This document shows, one piece after another, positions 35,274-45,622 of a stretch of 64,000 bases of DNA. The stretch lies in NCBI GenBank assembly GCA_964036045.1, contig OZ038385.1, positions 42,760,367 through 42,824,366 on the forward strand, given 5' to 3'. The notes under the pieces are model-generated. The model ran no database searches. It saw nothing but the letters and a program-made list of their open reading frames with translations, and was not told where the DNA came from. Source of the stretch: Eutreptiella sp. 'Long Island Sound 2002'. Its lineage: Eukaryota > Euglenozoa > Euglenophyceae > Eutreptiales > Eutreptiaceae. The number at the start of each line of letters is the position of its first letter. The stretch's first letter is position 1. The position numbers were made by a program, and so were the translations under genes.

Positions 35274-36200
35274 CTAGAGGTACACATACAGGACTCGGTA
35301 TGGACTTCGCTTGCCACGGGCGGCGATGGCGGACTTCACCTCAGGGGCCAGGAGGAGGTCTCCTAACAGCCATACCCCTAGGATGATGTCCCAGGCTGGC
35401 CACCTGGACGACCCAGGCGTCGGGGCCCAGTTGGGGACGTGGTACCAATCTGGTGGAGGGCTGTTGGCGAGGGACTGGTTCACGGGGTCCCCCGTCAGGG
35501 GGGAGAAGTGGTCGGCAAGAGGCAGGATGGGCACCGCATGCCGTTTGTGCAGGAGGACGGCGGTGAGTATGACGTCGCAAAGGAGGCGACGGAGGTTCGC
35601 AGGACGTAGACCCCTGTGTTGAAGGGCATCTCTGTGCAGCGGGGAGACGGCCCCAAGACGCCCGACGGTGTAGGTAACGAGGGTGTCGTGGACCGGGGAG
35701 CCATTGACGGCCAGTAGGAAGGATTCGTCACCCCAGAGGATGAGGACTCCCCAGGCAGTGGGCGCACAGTGGCGCCAGGCGTGACACCTTTGGGAGAGTC
35801 GGGCTGCGAGCCACCGATGGTAGTGGGTGCGGAGGAGCGGGTCGAGCGGGCAAAAAAGGACGTGGTCGCCATGGGCAGGCAGGAGACAGAGGGGGCAAGG
35901 CGTGTCCTTGGGGGGGAATAGGGAAAGGCGAATGCCGGTGATCGTGAGGTGGTCCCCCCACATGAGGAGCCCATGACTGACGGCGACGGCGTACTCACCG
36001 AGGGCAGGGTGGCGTTGAGGAGGGGGGGACTTGACATAGGTGTGGTGGGAGACGAGCAGGGCGCGTCGCCCGTGGGGGAGGGCGTCGTGGACTTGGAGGC
36101 CCGCATGGGAGAAGTAGACGCAGGGTTCCTGTAGGGGGCTGAGCCACCCCACCGTCGCCGGGCAGCTGTCAGCGGACCGTCTCGCGGCTGCGTCAACCTG
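35274..36200 (-). pseudogene. LINE-B ORF2, C-terminal region
   Basis: The frame ends at 35274 and contains a Cys/His cluster CPLCLLPAHGDHVLFCP followed by LRTHYHRWLAARLSQ, the arrangement often seen after RNase H in LINE ORF2 proteins. The open frame extends further right on this strand to 36614, but that part is antisense to the endonuclease C-half and is not real. The junction with the inverted block is within about 40 bp of 36200. Confidence 0.55.
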
Positions 36201-36210
36201 GTCCAGTAGG

Positions 36211-36717
36211 GTGACGAGCCAGGTGTCCCCTGCCGCGCTCTGTGACCTCGTCCTGCCTACGCTAGCGCGCTTGGGGATGCGCCGCTTGCGTCCCCTTGCA
36301 GAGGCCCCCACGTGGGTGAGCCCGCAAGGCTTCGTGGGTGCCTTGGACCATACCTTCCTCCGGTCTCCCTCGGAAGCTGCCCACACCACTGAAGTGCGCT
36401 CCGACTCCAGCTTCCCATCCGACCACCTGCCACTGCTGACCACCCGCCATGACCTCCCCCCTGCCCCCCAGCTCGTGTGCCCGTCGAAGAGGGGCCGTTT
36501 CCCCATCCCCCGGAAACCCCTCGCCAGCCAACTCCGCACCCTCAACGACACTTTCCGGGCCGAGCTCCCGTTGCCACCCCCAGGCACCTTTGACGGACCA
36601 CCGCGATATGTCACGGTGACTGCGGCGCTCTACGCCGCTGCCACGGCAGCCTATGGGCCCCCTACCCCCAGCCAGCCTGTGCCGTCGGCTGTCCAGGTCC
36701 ACGTCGTCAACCCATAG
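36211..36717 (+). pseudogene. LINE-B ORF2, endonuclease C-terminal half (inverted block)
   Basis: ALCDLVLPTLARLGM and FVGALDHTFLRS, followed by SSFPSDHLPLL (the SDH motif), mark the second half of an APE-type endonuclease. The N-half with TLNV, VQEAG and GDLNA is on the opposite strand at 39040-39590. The frame reaches TAG at 36715-36717 and continues in the same frame as RYTMAHPDW into the RT. Confidence 0.65.
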
Positions 36718-38376
36718 CGCTACACCATGGCGCACCCGGACTGGTCATTCCACTCCCCTCACCTCGTGGAGGCAGCCTGCCTCAAGGAGCAAATCCGGGC
36801 AGCTTGGGATGTCATCCTCCTCGAGAAAGATGTGGGTTTCGCGCCCCTACCCCGTACCCCCGGGCAACCCCCCAAGGTGGACTACCGCCGCACATTCGGG
36901 GCCCGCTACGTACCCGCGGTAGATCCTGTCTACGCCGTGGGGGTCCCGGTGCATCTCCACCAACAAGCCGCGGTTGCGCTTGACCAGCTGCGTCAGCGGC
37001 ACCTGGCTCCTCTCAAGGCACTCTCCCTCGCCCACGTCCAAGCCATTACGGGATGGACCAGTGCCCCGCTTGGCCCGCCGCCCCGAGCCGCCATCGCCAA
37101 CCTACGTGCCATCATCCACCGGGCCGCGGCCACAGTGCCGTTCCATGATCTGCTAGAATTCCGGCCGTTCGGACAGTTGGAGGACGCCCAGCTTGCCGTT
37201 GTCACGGACTTGATCAATGACATCCTCAGCGGGTCACCCGTGCCCCATACCCATTCCGCGGATTTCATCAACCTCCCCAAAAAGCTGCCCCACGGCCCCA
37301 TCGCCAACGGCAGGCCGCTCACGAATCTGGCCATGGTGTGGAAGCTCACGGCCGCTCTGCTTAAAGACCACTACGAGCCACGCCTGGTGGCGAGCGGCAT
37401 CTTGCCGCCCCACCAATTCGGCATGTCCCCGCACTGCTCCACCGTGGAGCTCCTCCGCGTCCTCCACGACGTGTGGTGGGACCCTTGGAGGCGGCGCCTC
37501 GAGGCGTGGGTCCTGTCGGACGATGTCCGCCACGCGTACGGCTCCATCAACCACAACACCAAGTACGCCGTTCTGGCCGCTGCCGGGGTTTCCGCAGCCG
37601 ACACCGCAACCCTGCCGCGCCATGACCGCACCCTGAAGGTCCATATGGGAGGAGCTGACGGCCGGTCCCCGTCCTCCACCTACCTGGGCGCCGGCACGGG
37701 GCAGGGATGCCCCGTGTCCGGCATGAAGTATTGCATATATGGCGAAGTCCGAGGGCACGAGGACTGTCGCAACGTCCCGCCCGCCGAGACCCCCGCGAGA
37801 CCGCTGAACCGGGTGCTCCTGATGGATGATACCGAGTGGCTACCCGGCGACTGCGGCCACCTCCCCACCCTTGCCCGCGGCATTGAACGGGCAGGCCGTC
37901 TCACCAACCTCCATTCAGACCCAACCAAGATGGTTGCGTTGGTGTTGATCGGCACGGAGATGCGCGACGGCAGAGTCCACTTCCTCAGGGACACGGTGTA
38001 CCTGAACGGCCACCCAGTACGGTGCGCCACTGGTCAGGACTATGTCTGCGTCCTCGGTCGCCACGCCCTACCCCACCTCTACCACCCCGTTGACTCCAAG
38101 AGACTATTCTCTGGCACAAGGTCCGCATGCAGGGCGCTCCGAGCCCCCAGGCTACCAGCCCACTACCCCCTCGTCATGTTCGTCGCCAAGTGCCACGGCC
38201 CCTCCTACAGCGCCATGTGTGTGATGGAAGCCATGGCCGCCTCGGCCTTGCGCGCCACTGCTGGCTGGGCCCTGTCAGCCTCTGCCCATTTCCTCCGCGA
38301 CATCCTCGAAGGGGGCGTTGGCATCCCCCCAGCCCCAGGTGCCGGATTCGGCAACTTCCTCAGTGTCTACATCTGA
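36718..38376 (+). pseudogene. LINE-B ORF2, reverse transcriptase (inverted block)
   Basis: Motifs in order are INLPKKLPHGPIANGRPLTN, HQFGMSPHCSTVELL, LSDDVRHAYGSI (motif A), GTGQGCPVSGMKY (motif B) and VLLMDDTEWL (motif C, MDD at 37822-37830), then a thumb region to GNFLSVYI. A TGA at 38374-38376 stops the frame, but the same frame continues HLNHPNPLVRRSTRHG toward RNase H. The catalytic Asp residues are intact. Confidence 0.8.
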
Positions 38377-39040
38377 CACCTCAATCACCCGAACCCACTG
38401 GTCCGTCGGTCCACGCGCCACGGGGTCCTCACTGCCCTTTGGCGCTTCCACCCCACACAGCTGTGCCTCACCTCAGAGCTCGGGCTCCGGTGTGCTGCCC
38501 ACCCCACTGACCACGACCTGTTCGTCGCTCTATGCCACCAGTGCGACATCTCCATCCACTTGCCCCCCACCGAGCATCTTCCGGACCACGCTCCACACGT
38601 GATAGCCCTATCGTCCCCTGGGCTCGAAGTCCAGGACGCCCACGCATGGATGATCGCGGGCCACCGGAGCGCGGAAGATGCACACAACGGACGTTGGCCT
38701 CGGGTGTCCCCGCGTCCCACCCCTCCTACCGGCACGACCCCCCCGGTTGGCTGTTGCCACGCGGTGACCGCGGCCATTCCCACGTTCTCCTGGCTCCCAG
38801 AAAACTATGGAATCCTCCATGATGCGTCATGGTGCCCACGGACCCGACGCTGTGGCGGAGCTGTGGCGGTATTCTGCCCCGTCACTCTCCGGTTCCAGAT
38901 ATACCCTATCCCCATCCCCTTACGGCTGGACAACGCCTACACAGCGGAGCTATATACGGCGTGGGTGGCTCTTACCGCCCGAGGTCCCTCAGCCGACCCC
39001 ACCTTCGTCTTCCGGTCCAGCTCGGAAGGTGTGGGACCCA
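38377..39040 (+). pseudogene. LINE-B ORF2, RNase H N-terminal part (inverted block)
   Basis: In frame after the TGA come a Cys/His segment (LRCAAHPTDHDL, LCHQCDISIH) and RNase H motifs ILHDASW (first Asp) and YTAELYTAW (Glu). The third motif would be near PTFVF at about 39005-39020. The frame ends soon after, where the - strand endonuclease segment begins, so the breakpoint lies in about 39015-39050. Confidence 0.55.
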
Positions 39041-39999
39041 ACGGCAGTTGGCGTTCAGGTCACCCGTCATGACAACGACCCTGGCCGGTGTGAGGAGGAG
39101 GTAGGGGTACACAGACCACGATCTCCTGGAGGGTGTTGAGGACCCCATCGGCTGGGAAGTACACGTTGGCGTGGCAGTGGGTCACACCCGCCGCGGTGAA
39201 GTGCGTGACGAGCCCGCGCCGTGAAGGGTGGGCGTTGTGGCTGGTGACATTCAGGTCCGGGGCCCTGTAGAGTAGCGTGGCGCACCTGCCGGCAACCTAC
39301 GCGAGGGCCTGGATGGTGTGGTAGAGGGGGTGCACCATTTGGATGTTTGCCAAGGTGGTAGGAACACACTGCACCAAATCAGGACAATTCATGTAACTCA
39401 GACGGACAGAAAACTGCCTGAAAGTGAAAGGCAAACAATTGTTTGAGCACAAACAAGGGATTAGGGGCCCAGCCTCTTGAACGTGTGGGGTCAGTGGGTA
39501 CTGGTACTCGCGTATCAGCACGTCCAGGGCACGTAGCTTGTGCCGCTGTGACATATGCACGTTCAGGGTCACAATGTCCGGGCAGGATGGCGGGCGGTCG
39601 GGAGGAGGGGCACCGTCCGTGGAGGGGTGGGTGGCGGGGGGGGTGATGTTGCAGTTTGCGGGTTATGGCCGCAGGAAGGGCGCGGGGAAGGCCCCGGAGC
39701 CATTTGCGTAGACGACGGGGTTGGTAGGCGGCCGCCAGCACCAGGAGACGGGTACGGGTGAGGCCGGTGGCCGCGATAGAGACGCGGTTGTGCAAGGACG
39801 GTGGGAGGACGACATGATGGTGCTCGGGTGGGATGAGGGAGACGGGCGGCATGCCTTTGAGACAGAACTGTATCTGGTGAGATCCAGACACCTGTACGCA
39901 GTGTACGGCACCCACAAGCGACAGGGTGTCGCGGGGCCATGAGTCCGCTCCACAGCACGCCCGGTAGTAGCGTACCCCGGCTGGCAGGTGCAGGCACAT
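39041..39999 (-). pseudogene. LINE-B ORF2, N-terminal region and endonuclease N-half
   Basis: An N-terminal segment (39999 to about 39600) reads LTRTRLLVLAAAYQPRRLRKW and is basic. A frame change near 39590 leads into DIVTLNVHMSQRHKLRALDVL (metal-binding Asn), PHVQEAG (Glu), an in-frame TAG at 39297-39299, NVYFPADGVLNTLQEIV and, after another small shift, VVMTGDLNAN (the GDFN motif) near 39055-39075. The second half of the domain lies inverted at 36211. Confidence 0.6.
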
Positions 40000-40254
40000 G
40001 TGGAGGGCGTAAGGAGGCGGGATGAACTAGGCCGTGCCCGGGGCTGGCATGGGCACCAAGCCCCATTCTCTGGGGGGGGGGGGCTGGGGGTGTATGCACC
40101 CAGGTGCAGGTCCATCAGTCGGGGGACGCCATCGAGGTGGGAGTGGCGGAGCTGAGAGACGGCGTTGGGGATGTCCTCATTGCGCCCCGCTGGCTCCTGC
40201 TCTAGCAGTCCCTCGGATGCCGTCCGAAGTACGGCTGGTAGCGGTGCGGGTCGG

Positions 40255-43116
40255 CTAGGGGGCTCCAGGGCGGGGGGGCGTAGGGGTTGTGCGCCATGGC
40301 GACCGAGGGGTCGTGCTGGTCCCCGAGTACGGGTAGGGCAGGAGGAAAGCTGCTGCGTGGCGGTCATGGCGGCCTGGGTGCTCACGGGGGTCCAGCCGCT
40401 CGTCGCGGTAGGCACTGCGGCGTCTCGCCGGCGGGCTATCGTGCCGATACCCAGGGCTGCGGCGGCGGGGAGGGGACCTGTCCGAGCGGCGTGGGCTGTA
40501 CTGCCGCTGGTGCTTGGCCTCCGGTTCTCCGTCTGAGTCCGAGGCCGCTGTGAGGTCCACTTCTTCTTCCGGGTCCTGCTTGCGTCGGTGCTTTTGTCCT
40601 CGTCCTCCACGGTGGGCCTTGCGGGCAGGGTATTCCCTGTTGGGGTCGGGGGCACATGGGGTGTAGGGCTGCTTCTTGGACTCCGCCCAGGAGACCTTCC
40701 AGCCTCGGGCGATGTGGTGCCGGGTCAGCTTCATGCCCTTGTCGTACTCGACGGGCTTGACGCCCGCGATGGTGAACTTCGCCGTGTGGTTGAGCTGCGC
40801 GTCCGAGATGGACGAGAGCCCGGCACCGAACTTGTCGCGGAGGATGCCTCCCAGCAACCCCGCGTCCACCTCCCGTGCCGGGGGGTCGTCGACCTCCTGC
40901 CACCCCACCCAGAGCGCCTTGGAGAAGACCTGGGGGTCCACTTTCTGGGGCCTGTACCCCTTCTTCTTGGCCGCGCCCTCTGCCTGGTTCGCGGCCTCGG
41001 CTTCGGTCGGGCAGGCGGCTGGACTGTCCATGATTTGCTGCATTGGGGGAGCGTCGGCGAGGAAGGTGCGCAGGAGGTCTGCGATGCCGGGCAGGCTCGG
41101 TGCGTGGCCGCGGACCCAGGTCCTTTGATCCCGAGTCGGGGATTGCGGGAGGGAGCTGACGTTCGCGCCGTAGAGGCGGAACAGCTGGAGTTGGAAGGCG
41201 TGGGCAACTTCGTCTTCACATCCCCGTGCGATCGTGGGTATCCACTCCAGAAGGGAGGCCAGAGCGGCGTCGGTGGAGGAGGGTGTAGGTGACGGCGGTC
41301 GGAGAGGAGCACCTGGGGCCCGGAGTGGGGCAGCCGCTCGGGGTTTGGGAACTGGGGCCGGGACGGCAAAGGATATGTTGGGCGTATCCGTGGGGGCCTC
41401 TGGGATAGCAACGGGGCTGGCTACAGCCATAGCTTGCCTGAGCACACCAGCCAGGTCATCAAGGTCAGGCATCTGGGGCGAGGTGAGGACAGCGGCGGCG
41501 AGGATGACGGGCACGAGGGCCAGGAACTGTGGGGAGCCGGCTGGCAGTAGCTCGAACGAGGCCGGCACCGCACTGCGCACGGCGTTGGCGAACGCAGGTG
41601 GCGTGGACTAGAGGCCGTGGAGCCTGGTGGCAATGGATAGGAAGGGGGGCAAAGACCGGATGAAGCTGCGTAGGTTAACGGCCTCAACCTGCCGCTGTGC
41701 AGCGGCGGAGCGTTGGACTTGCTGTAGGGCGTTGTCCCGTTCAGTGCGGATCATGTCCATCTCACACTTGAGGGACTCCGGGTCCTCTTGTGCAACGCGC
41801 AGCACCTACTGCTGGGCCTCATACCGGTCACTCAGCTGGGCATAGTCGGTGGAGTAGGCTGACATGTCTAGGTCCGGGACAAAGGGCTCCCCCGGGTGTG
41901 AGGGGCTAGGGGGGGGCGACCCGGCGGCGGGGGTAGGCGACTCTGGTGGCGTGGGGTCAATGGCAGCTGGCTTGATCTGCGAGGCGGGCTCGGGGATGGT
42001 GAAGGAAATTCTCGGCGGGTCGGGTAGCAGCGACGTGGGCGATTGATCATAGCTCGCAGGGGCGGCTTCGTCTTGGGAGCGGTACAGTGCTGATGCCGGG
42101 GTGAATGCGGCTGATGCAAACAGGGTCCCCACTGCGCTGCGGGCAGGCTGGCCCTTGGCGAGGTAGGGCGCGTGGCTGGGCGGGGTGAGGGGAGGGGGGC
42201 TGGCCATGTCTTGGATGCCAGCTTGCAGGAGGACGATAGTGGGGGTTGTGGCCTACGGGTGCTCCCCGGCCTGCTCGATCTGTTGCAGTAGCTCCACGCT
42301 GCGGACCGGGAGGACCGAGCACTCCAGCAGCGGCCGCAGCTGGTCAGGGGCCCAGATGCCTATGTTGGCAAGGGGAGGGGGGCTGGCGACCGGGGCCGAC
42401 GTGTACTGCCCGGTGAGGCAGATGGAGGAGGGCCACGCCAGGAGGCCGAACTTCAGCGGGATGAGCTCCGCCGTTGGGATCTGGGCTGCTTGCAGGACTG
42501 CATGTAAGTCATTGGGGAGTGCCCAAAAAGCCGCCACCACCACGCGGGTCCGAAGGCGGTCCCATGACGGCCTGAGGTGGGGGGGCAGGCCCTGGCTGAT
42601 GGGCTTGTGAATCTTGTGGGAGACCTTCTCAATCTGGATTTCCGGGGCCACGTGAGTATCGATGGCCGGGGCCTTCTCGCGGGCCGTGTAGAGGCCCCGG
42701 AACACCAAGTGGCGCAGGTGGGCTGCGGAGATGGGGGCGTGCCCGGGGCTCCACCGCGTGACCAGGGCGGCGGTGAGGGCATCGGGGTCCTTGGAGACAT
42801 ATTCCAGCAGCAGGCCGCCTTGCGCAAGCGACAGGGGGACGTGCCCGATAACTTTCACTTCTGACGGGCTCGTGGCGACCGTAACGGTGGCTGTGAGCAG
42901 GAGCCCTCGCGGCGTCCATGCCCCTGTCACGGCGGTGATAGCTTGGATACTTCCATCTGCTGCTGTCCATCGTAGGGCATCGCACAGGTCGGACAGGGCG
43001 GGGTCGGGGGCCCGGATGGCCTCATCCGCCGCCTCCAGCGCGTCATCCTTCAGCATTTCCAACTCCCGTAGGAGTCGATCAGCGTCGTCGGATTGAGCGA
43101 TATCCATCAGAAACAT
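40255..43116 (-). pseudogene. LINE-B ORF1 (Gag-like), with in-frame TAGs
   Basis: The start is ATG at 43116 (MFLMDIAQSDDADRLLRELE). One frame runs about 950 codons, broken only by TAG at 42253, 41806 and 41608, with another TAG at 40255; after the last, the frame runs 26 codons to a TGA. The sequence around each TAG stays coherent, for example DRYEAQQ-TAG-VLRVAQEDPES inside a coiled-coil-like segment. The N-terminal third is globular and the middle is Pro-rich. The C-terminus is Lys/Arg/Ser-rich (GRGQKHRRKQDPEEEVD, then SR-type repeats), fitting RNA binding. No named domain was recognised. Confidence 0.6.
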
Positions 43117-43383
43117 GGGGAACGGAGCCCGGCATAGGGCGCCGCCTCGACCGGTGTCGGGGGCAGGGGGAGTCCTGGGAGGGTGTTGAGCGGTCAGACA
43201 TGGTTTGCTGTAATGAAAAGGGAGCGGGTGGCCTGCGGCCGCGAGACATCGGGAAGGGGGCAGCATATAGGGGCGTGGAAGTTACGGGATGAGCGCGAGC
43301 GGTAGTGGTAGCACCCAGTGGCCTGGGCGCCGAAGAAAAACATAGGGTGCCACGAGTGTGGCCATGGTGTGACGAAACAAAAA

Positions 43384-43878
43384 TCATGGCGCAAGAGCGC
43401 AGAGCAACGTGGGGCCGCCTGGCGGAGCGGGCCGCCGGATGGGGGTCCGAGGACTCACGCAAGAGGACGGGGGCGCGAGCGGTCCACCGCGCTGGCGCGC
43501 GGGGCTGCAACCCATGGGGCGTATAGGTGAGCGGGGCCCCCTAGCGGGGCAACGCGGTAAACGGCTCACGATACCCCCGCATAAGGCGTCACGTAGAGCG
43601 GCGGATACGTCGAATGCAGTCCCCGCCGCGGCTCTCCGCATAGCGGCCTGGAAGATCGCCACGGCGAGGTCGACGTCTTGCCAGAGCTGGTTGTAGGACG
43701 ACGCGCCCACTGTGGATAGGAGGGGGCTGCGCAAGGGGGAGGGACGCACCTGGGGTGCGGCACTCAGCCCTTGGAGACACGTCGACGAGAGGAGAGAGAG
43801 TGCACCATACGGGTGGAGTAGAGCCGAGACAGGGGCCACGATGGTAGGAGATAAGTCACGCGGTGGCACGACAAACAC
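43384..43878 (-). CDS. Small ORF upstream of LINE-B ORF1
   Basis: 164 codons on the - strand, same frame as ORF1 but separated by a TGA (43384) and a TAA near 43277. The N-terminal 110 residues (SYNQLWQDVDLAVAIFQAAM) look like a real helical protein; the tail is Arg/Pro-rich. It could be a 5' ORF of LINE-B or the end of another gene. Unknown function. Confidence 0.35.
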   Translation of the reverse strand: MFVVPPRDLSPTIVAPVSALLHPYGALSLLSSTCLQGLSAAPQVRPSPLRSPLLSTVGASSYNQLWQDVDLAVAIFQAAMRRAAAGTAFDVSAALRDALCGGIVSRLPRCPARGPRSPIRPMGCSPARQRGGPLAPPSSCVSPRTPIRRPAPPGGPTLLCALAP

Positions 43879-43885
43879 GACACAT

Positions 43886-43975
43886 CACGACTGACTTCGA
43901 GGTTGGCAGTGCGTGTAGGCAATCCGTCCTACAGCTACCATCCTGAGGGTTTTTAGACTGGTGCCAGGTCACCAG
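43886..43975. repeat. Duplicated 90-bp block flanking the minisatellite, copy 1
   Basis: About 86% identical to 45531-45622. Both carry GGCAGTGCGTGT, GGCAATCCGTCC and TGAGGGTTTTTAGACT, and both run directly into the GTGTGGAGGG minisatellite. Confidence 0.8.
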
Positions 43976-44086
43976 TGTGGAGGGGTGTGGAGGGGTGTGG
44001 AGGGGCGTGGAGCGTTGTGGAGGGGTGTGGAGGGTTGTGGAGGGGTGTGGAGGGGTGTGGAGGGGTGTGGAGGGGTGTGGAGGAGG
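43976..44086. repeat. 10-bp minisatellite (GTGTGGAGGG), copy 2
   Basis: About 11 units, followed by a GAG run to 44106. The left flank matches the 45.5-kb locus and the right flank matches the 34.5-kb locus. Confidence 0.95.
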
Positions 44087-44089
44087 AGG

Positions 44090-44475
44090 AGGAGGAGGAG
44101 GAGGAGCGCCTGCTGCGGTCTCGGTTACGGTGAGCCTTGGCGTCGTCCCCCGGGGGCCCCACGCAGGCACATCCGAGGGAGTCCTCCGTCTTACCTCCGC
44201 TAGAGTAAGACGAATCTCGTCGCACACCTGAGAACGCCCCTCCCAGCAGGCCGTCTGGGTCAAAGCGCCGGTGTACGACAACGCTACGGTCCGATCTGCT
44301 CTCCGGTCCCGGCCACCGACCGCTCCAAACTGTCCTGGATCCACCCGAGGTAGCGTCCCAGGATCAACGGGCACGGAAGGTGTGGGTCTCCCGGGGCATC
44401 ACCCCCGACTTAAAAACGTCGCCGGGCTAAATAGAACGCGGCCCAGCACGACTATGCGCACTGCCGGCAGGCTGA
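44090..44475. repeat. Duplicated block, copy 2 (with 34550-34935)
   Basis: Second copy of the 385-bp block, including the conserved ACWE.RSQVC.EIRL.LAEV frame and the GAG|GTAAGA donor-like site on the - strand. No RING exon follows here. Confidence 0.75.
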
Positions 44476-44574
44476 GTACCGCCGGTGTCGCGAGTACGGT
44501 CACGCTACACGATCACGCGCACCGCCGGTGGTCTGGGTACCCCCAGGTTCTGTGAGTGCGGGACGTGCATCACT

Positions 44575-45395
44575 GCCATAGCACCACGGCGGTGCACCGC
44601 CGTGGAGGTCACCGAGGACGCCCGGCCGTAAGGGCCGGGCCCAAACGACGAGTCCTACGATACGCGCACCGAGACGGCACGTGAACGAGAAGGTGGCGCC
44701 ACGATGGTGCCCGAGCGAGACGGCGATGTTCGCCGATGGCACGTGAGGCGGTGAGTACCGCCGATGACTCGTCACCTCTGCACGGGGTGTTACGGAGGGT
44801 GGCGGAGCGCCAGGAGCAGACCCCGCCATGGTGCCTCGAGTATTGGCATGGAAGACACACCATGGCCAGGCTGCCGCACGAAGACCGTTTGGGCAGCGCC
44901 ACGGTGGCGCTCTGCCCTGAAGGTTGCACTACGACGGCGCACGCGTACGTTGACTGCACCACGGTGGTGCCACGTCACTGATCTGGCGCCACGTCGGCGC
45001 AGGGCTGTCTGGGCAGCGCCGCGGTGGCGCACGTGTACGTTGGCGGCACCACGATGGCACTCTGCCACTAAGCTGGCGCCGGGGAGGCATAGGGTTGTCT
45101 GGGCAATGCCACGACGGCGCCGTGCCCCGCACACTGCGCCACGGCGGCACACGTGCACGTTGGCTGCACCACGGTGGTGTGCTGCCACTGAAGTGGCGCC
45201 TAGTTGGCGCTGGATTGTTTGGGCGGCGCCGCGGCGGCGCTCTGCCGAGAAGGCTGCGCCACGACGGCGCTCTGCCTAGAAGGCCGCGCCACGACGGCGC
45301 ACGGGTACGTTCGCGGCACCACGATGGTGCCCTGCCACTGAGCCCGCGCCATGTCGGCGCAAAGCTGTCGGGGCAGGCGCCACGTTGGCGTCTGG
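44575..45395. repeat. Array of 15-bp near-palindromes with about 15-bp spacers
   Basis: The motif GCRCCRYGRYGGYGC recurs about 17 times: GCACCACGGCGGTGC near 44580, GCGCCACGGTGGCGC near 44897, GCACCACGGTGGTGC near 44970, GCGCCGCGGTGGCGC near 45017, GCGCCGCGGCGGCGC near 45227. From 44890 to 45360 the copies are spaced almost exactly 30 bp apart. Spacers recur in a few types (ACGTGTACGTTGGC, TCTGCCACTRAG, GGTTGTCTGGGCA). The 30-bp period keeps both strands open (171 codons each way) with a 10-residue repeat. Not a CRISPR: repeats are short and variable and spacers repeat. Confidence 0.8.
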
Positions 45396-45530
45396 CGGTC
45401 GGGGGGAGGCCACGTATGTGCATCTGTCCCCCACAGGACTGCATGTCTGGCCCAGGGAGGGGTCCGGGACGGTTGGCGGGCGGGGTGGGCCCGGCCTGAC
45501 ACAGGGAAGACGCACGAGAAATCGAGACGT

Positions 45531-45622
45531 ATCACGACTGGCTTCGAGCATGGCAGTGCGTGTGGGCAATCCGTCCCACAACTACCATCCTGAGGGTTTT
45601 TAGACTCGTGCCAGGTCACCAG
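45531..45622. repeat. Duplicated 90-bp block flanking the minisatellite, copy 2
   Basis: Matches 43886-43975 (see there) and likewise enters the minisatellite directly. Confidence 0.8.

Larger units (their letters stand above)
35274..43266 (-). mobile_element. LINE-B: second non-LTR retrotransposon, internally inverted
   Basis: On the - strand, from right to left, come ORF1 (43116 to 40255), the start of ORF2 with the endonuclease N-half (39590 to about 39040), and the C-terminal Cys/His region (about 36200 to 35274). Between them, 36211 to about 39040 reads on the + strand and holds exactly the missing parts: endonuclease C-half, RT and RNase H. Each domain occurs once, so an inversion of about 2.8 kb inside one element is the simplest reading. 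At least six in-frame TAG or TGA codons show it is dead. Ends and target duplication were not found. It lies in the large intron of the RING gene, in the same orientation. Confidence 0.65.

Noticed and set aside
36211-36614. Right end of the 446-codon - strand ORF
   Set aside because: Overlaps the + strand endonuclease C-half, which has the SDH motif; the - strand reading there has no motif.
44890-45360. CRISPR array
   Set aside because: Repeats are only 15 bp and variable, spacers recur, no cas genes are present, and the window is eukaryotic.
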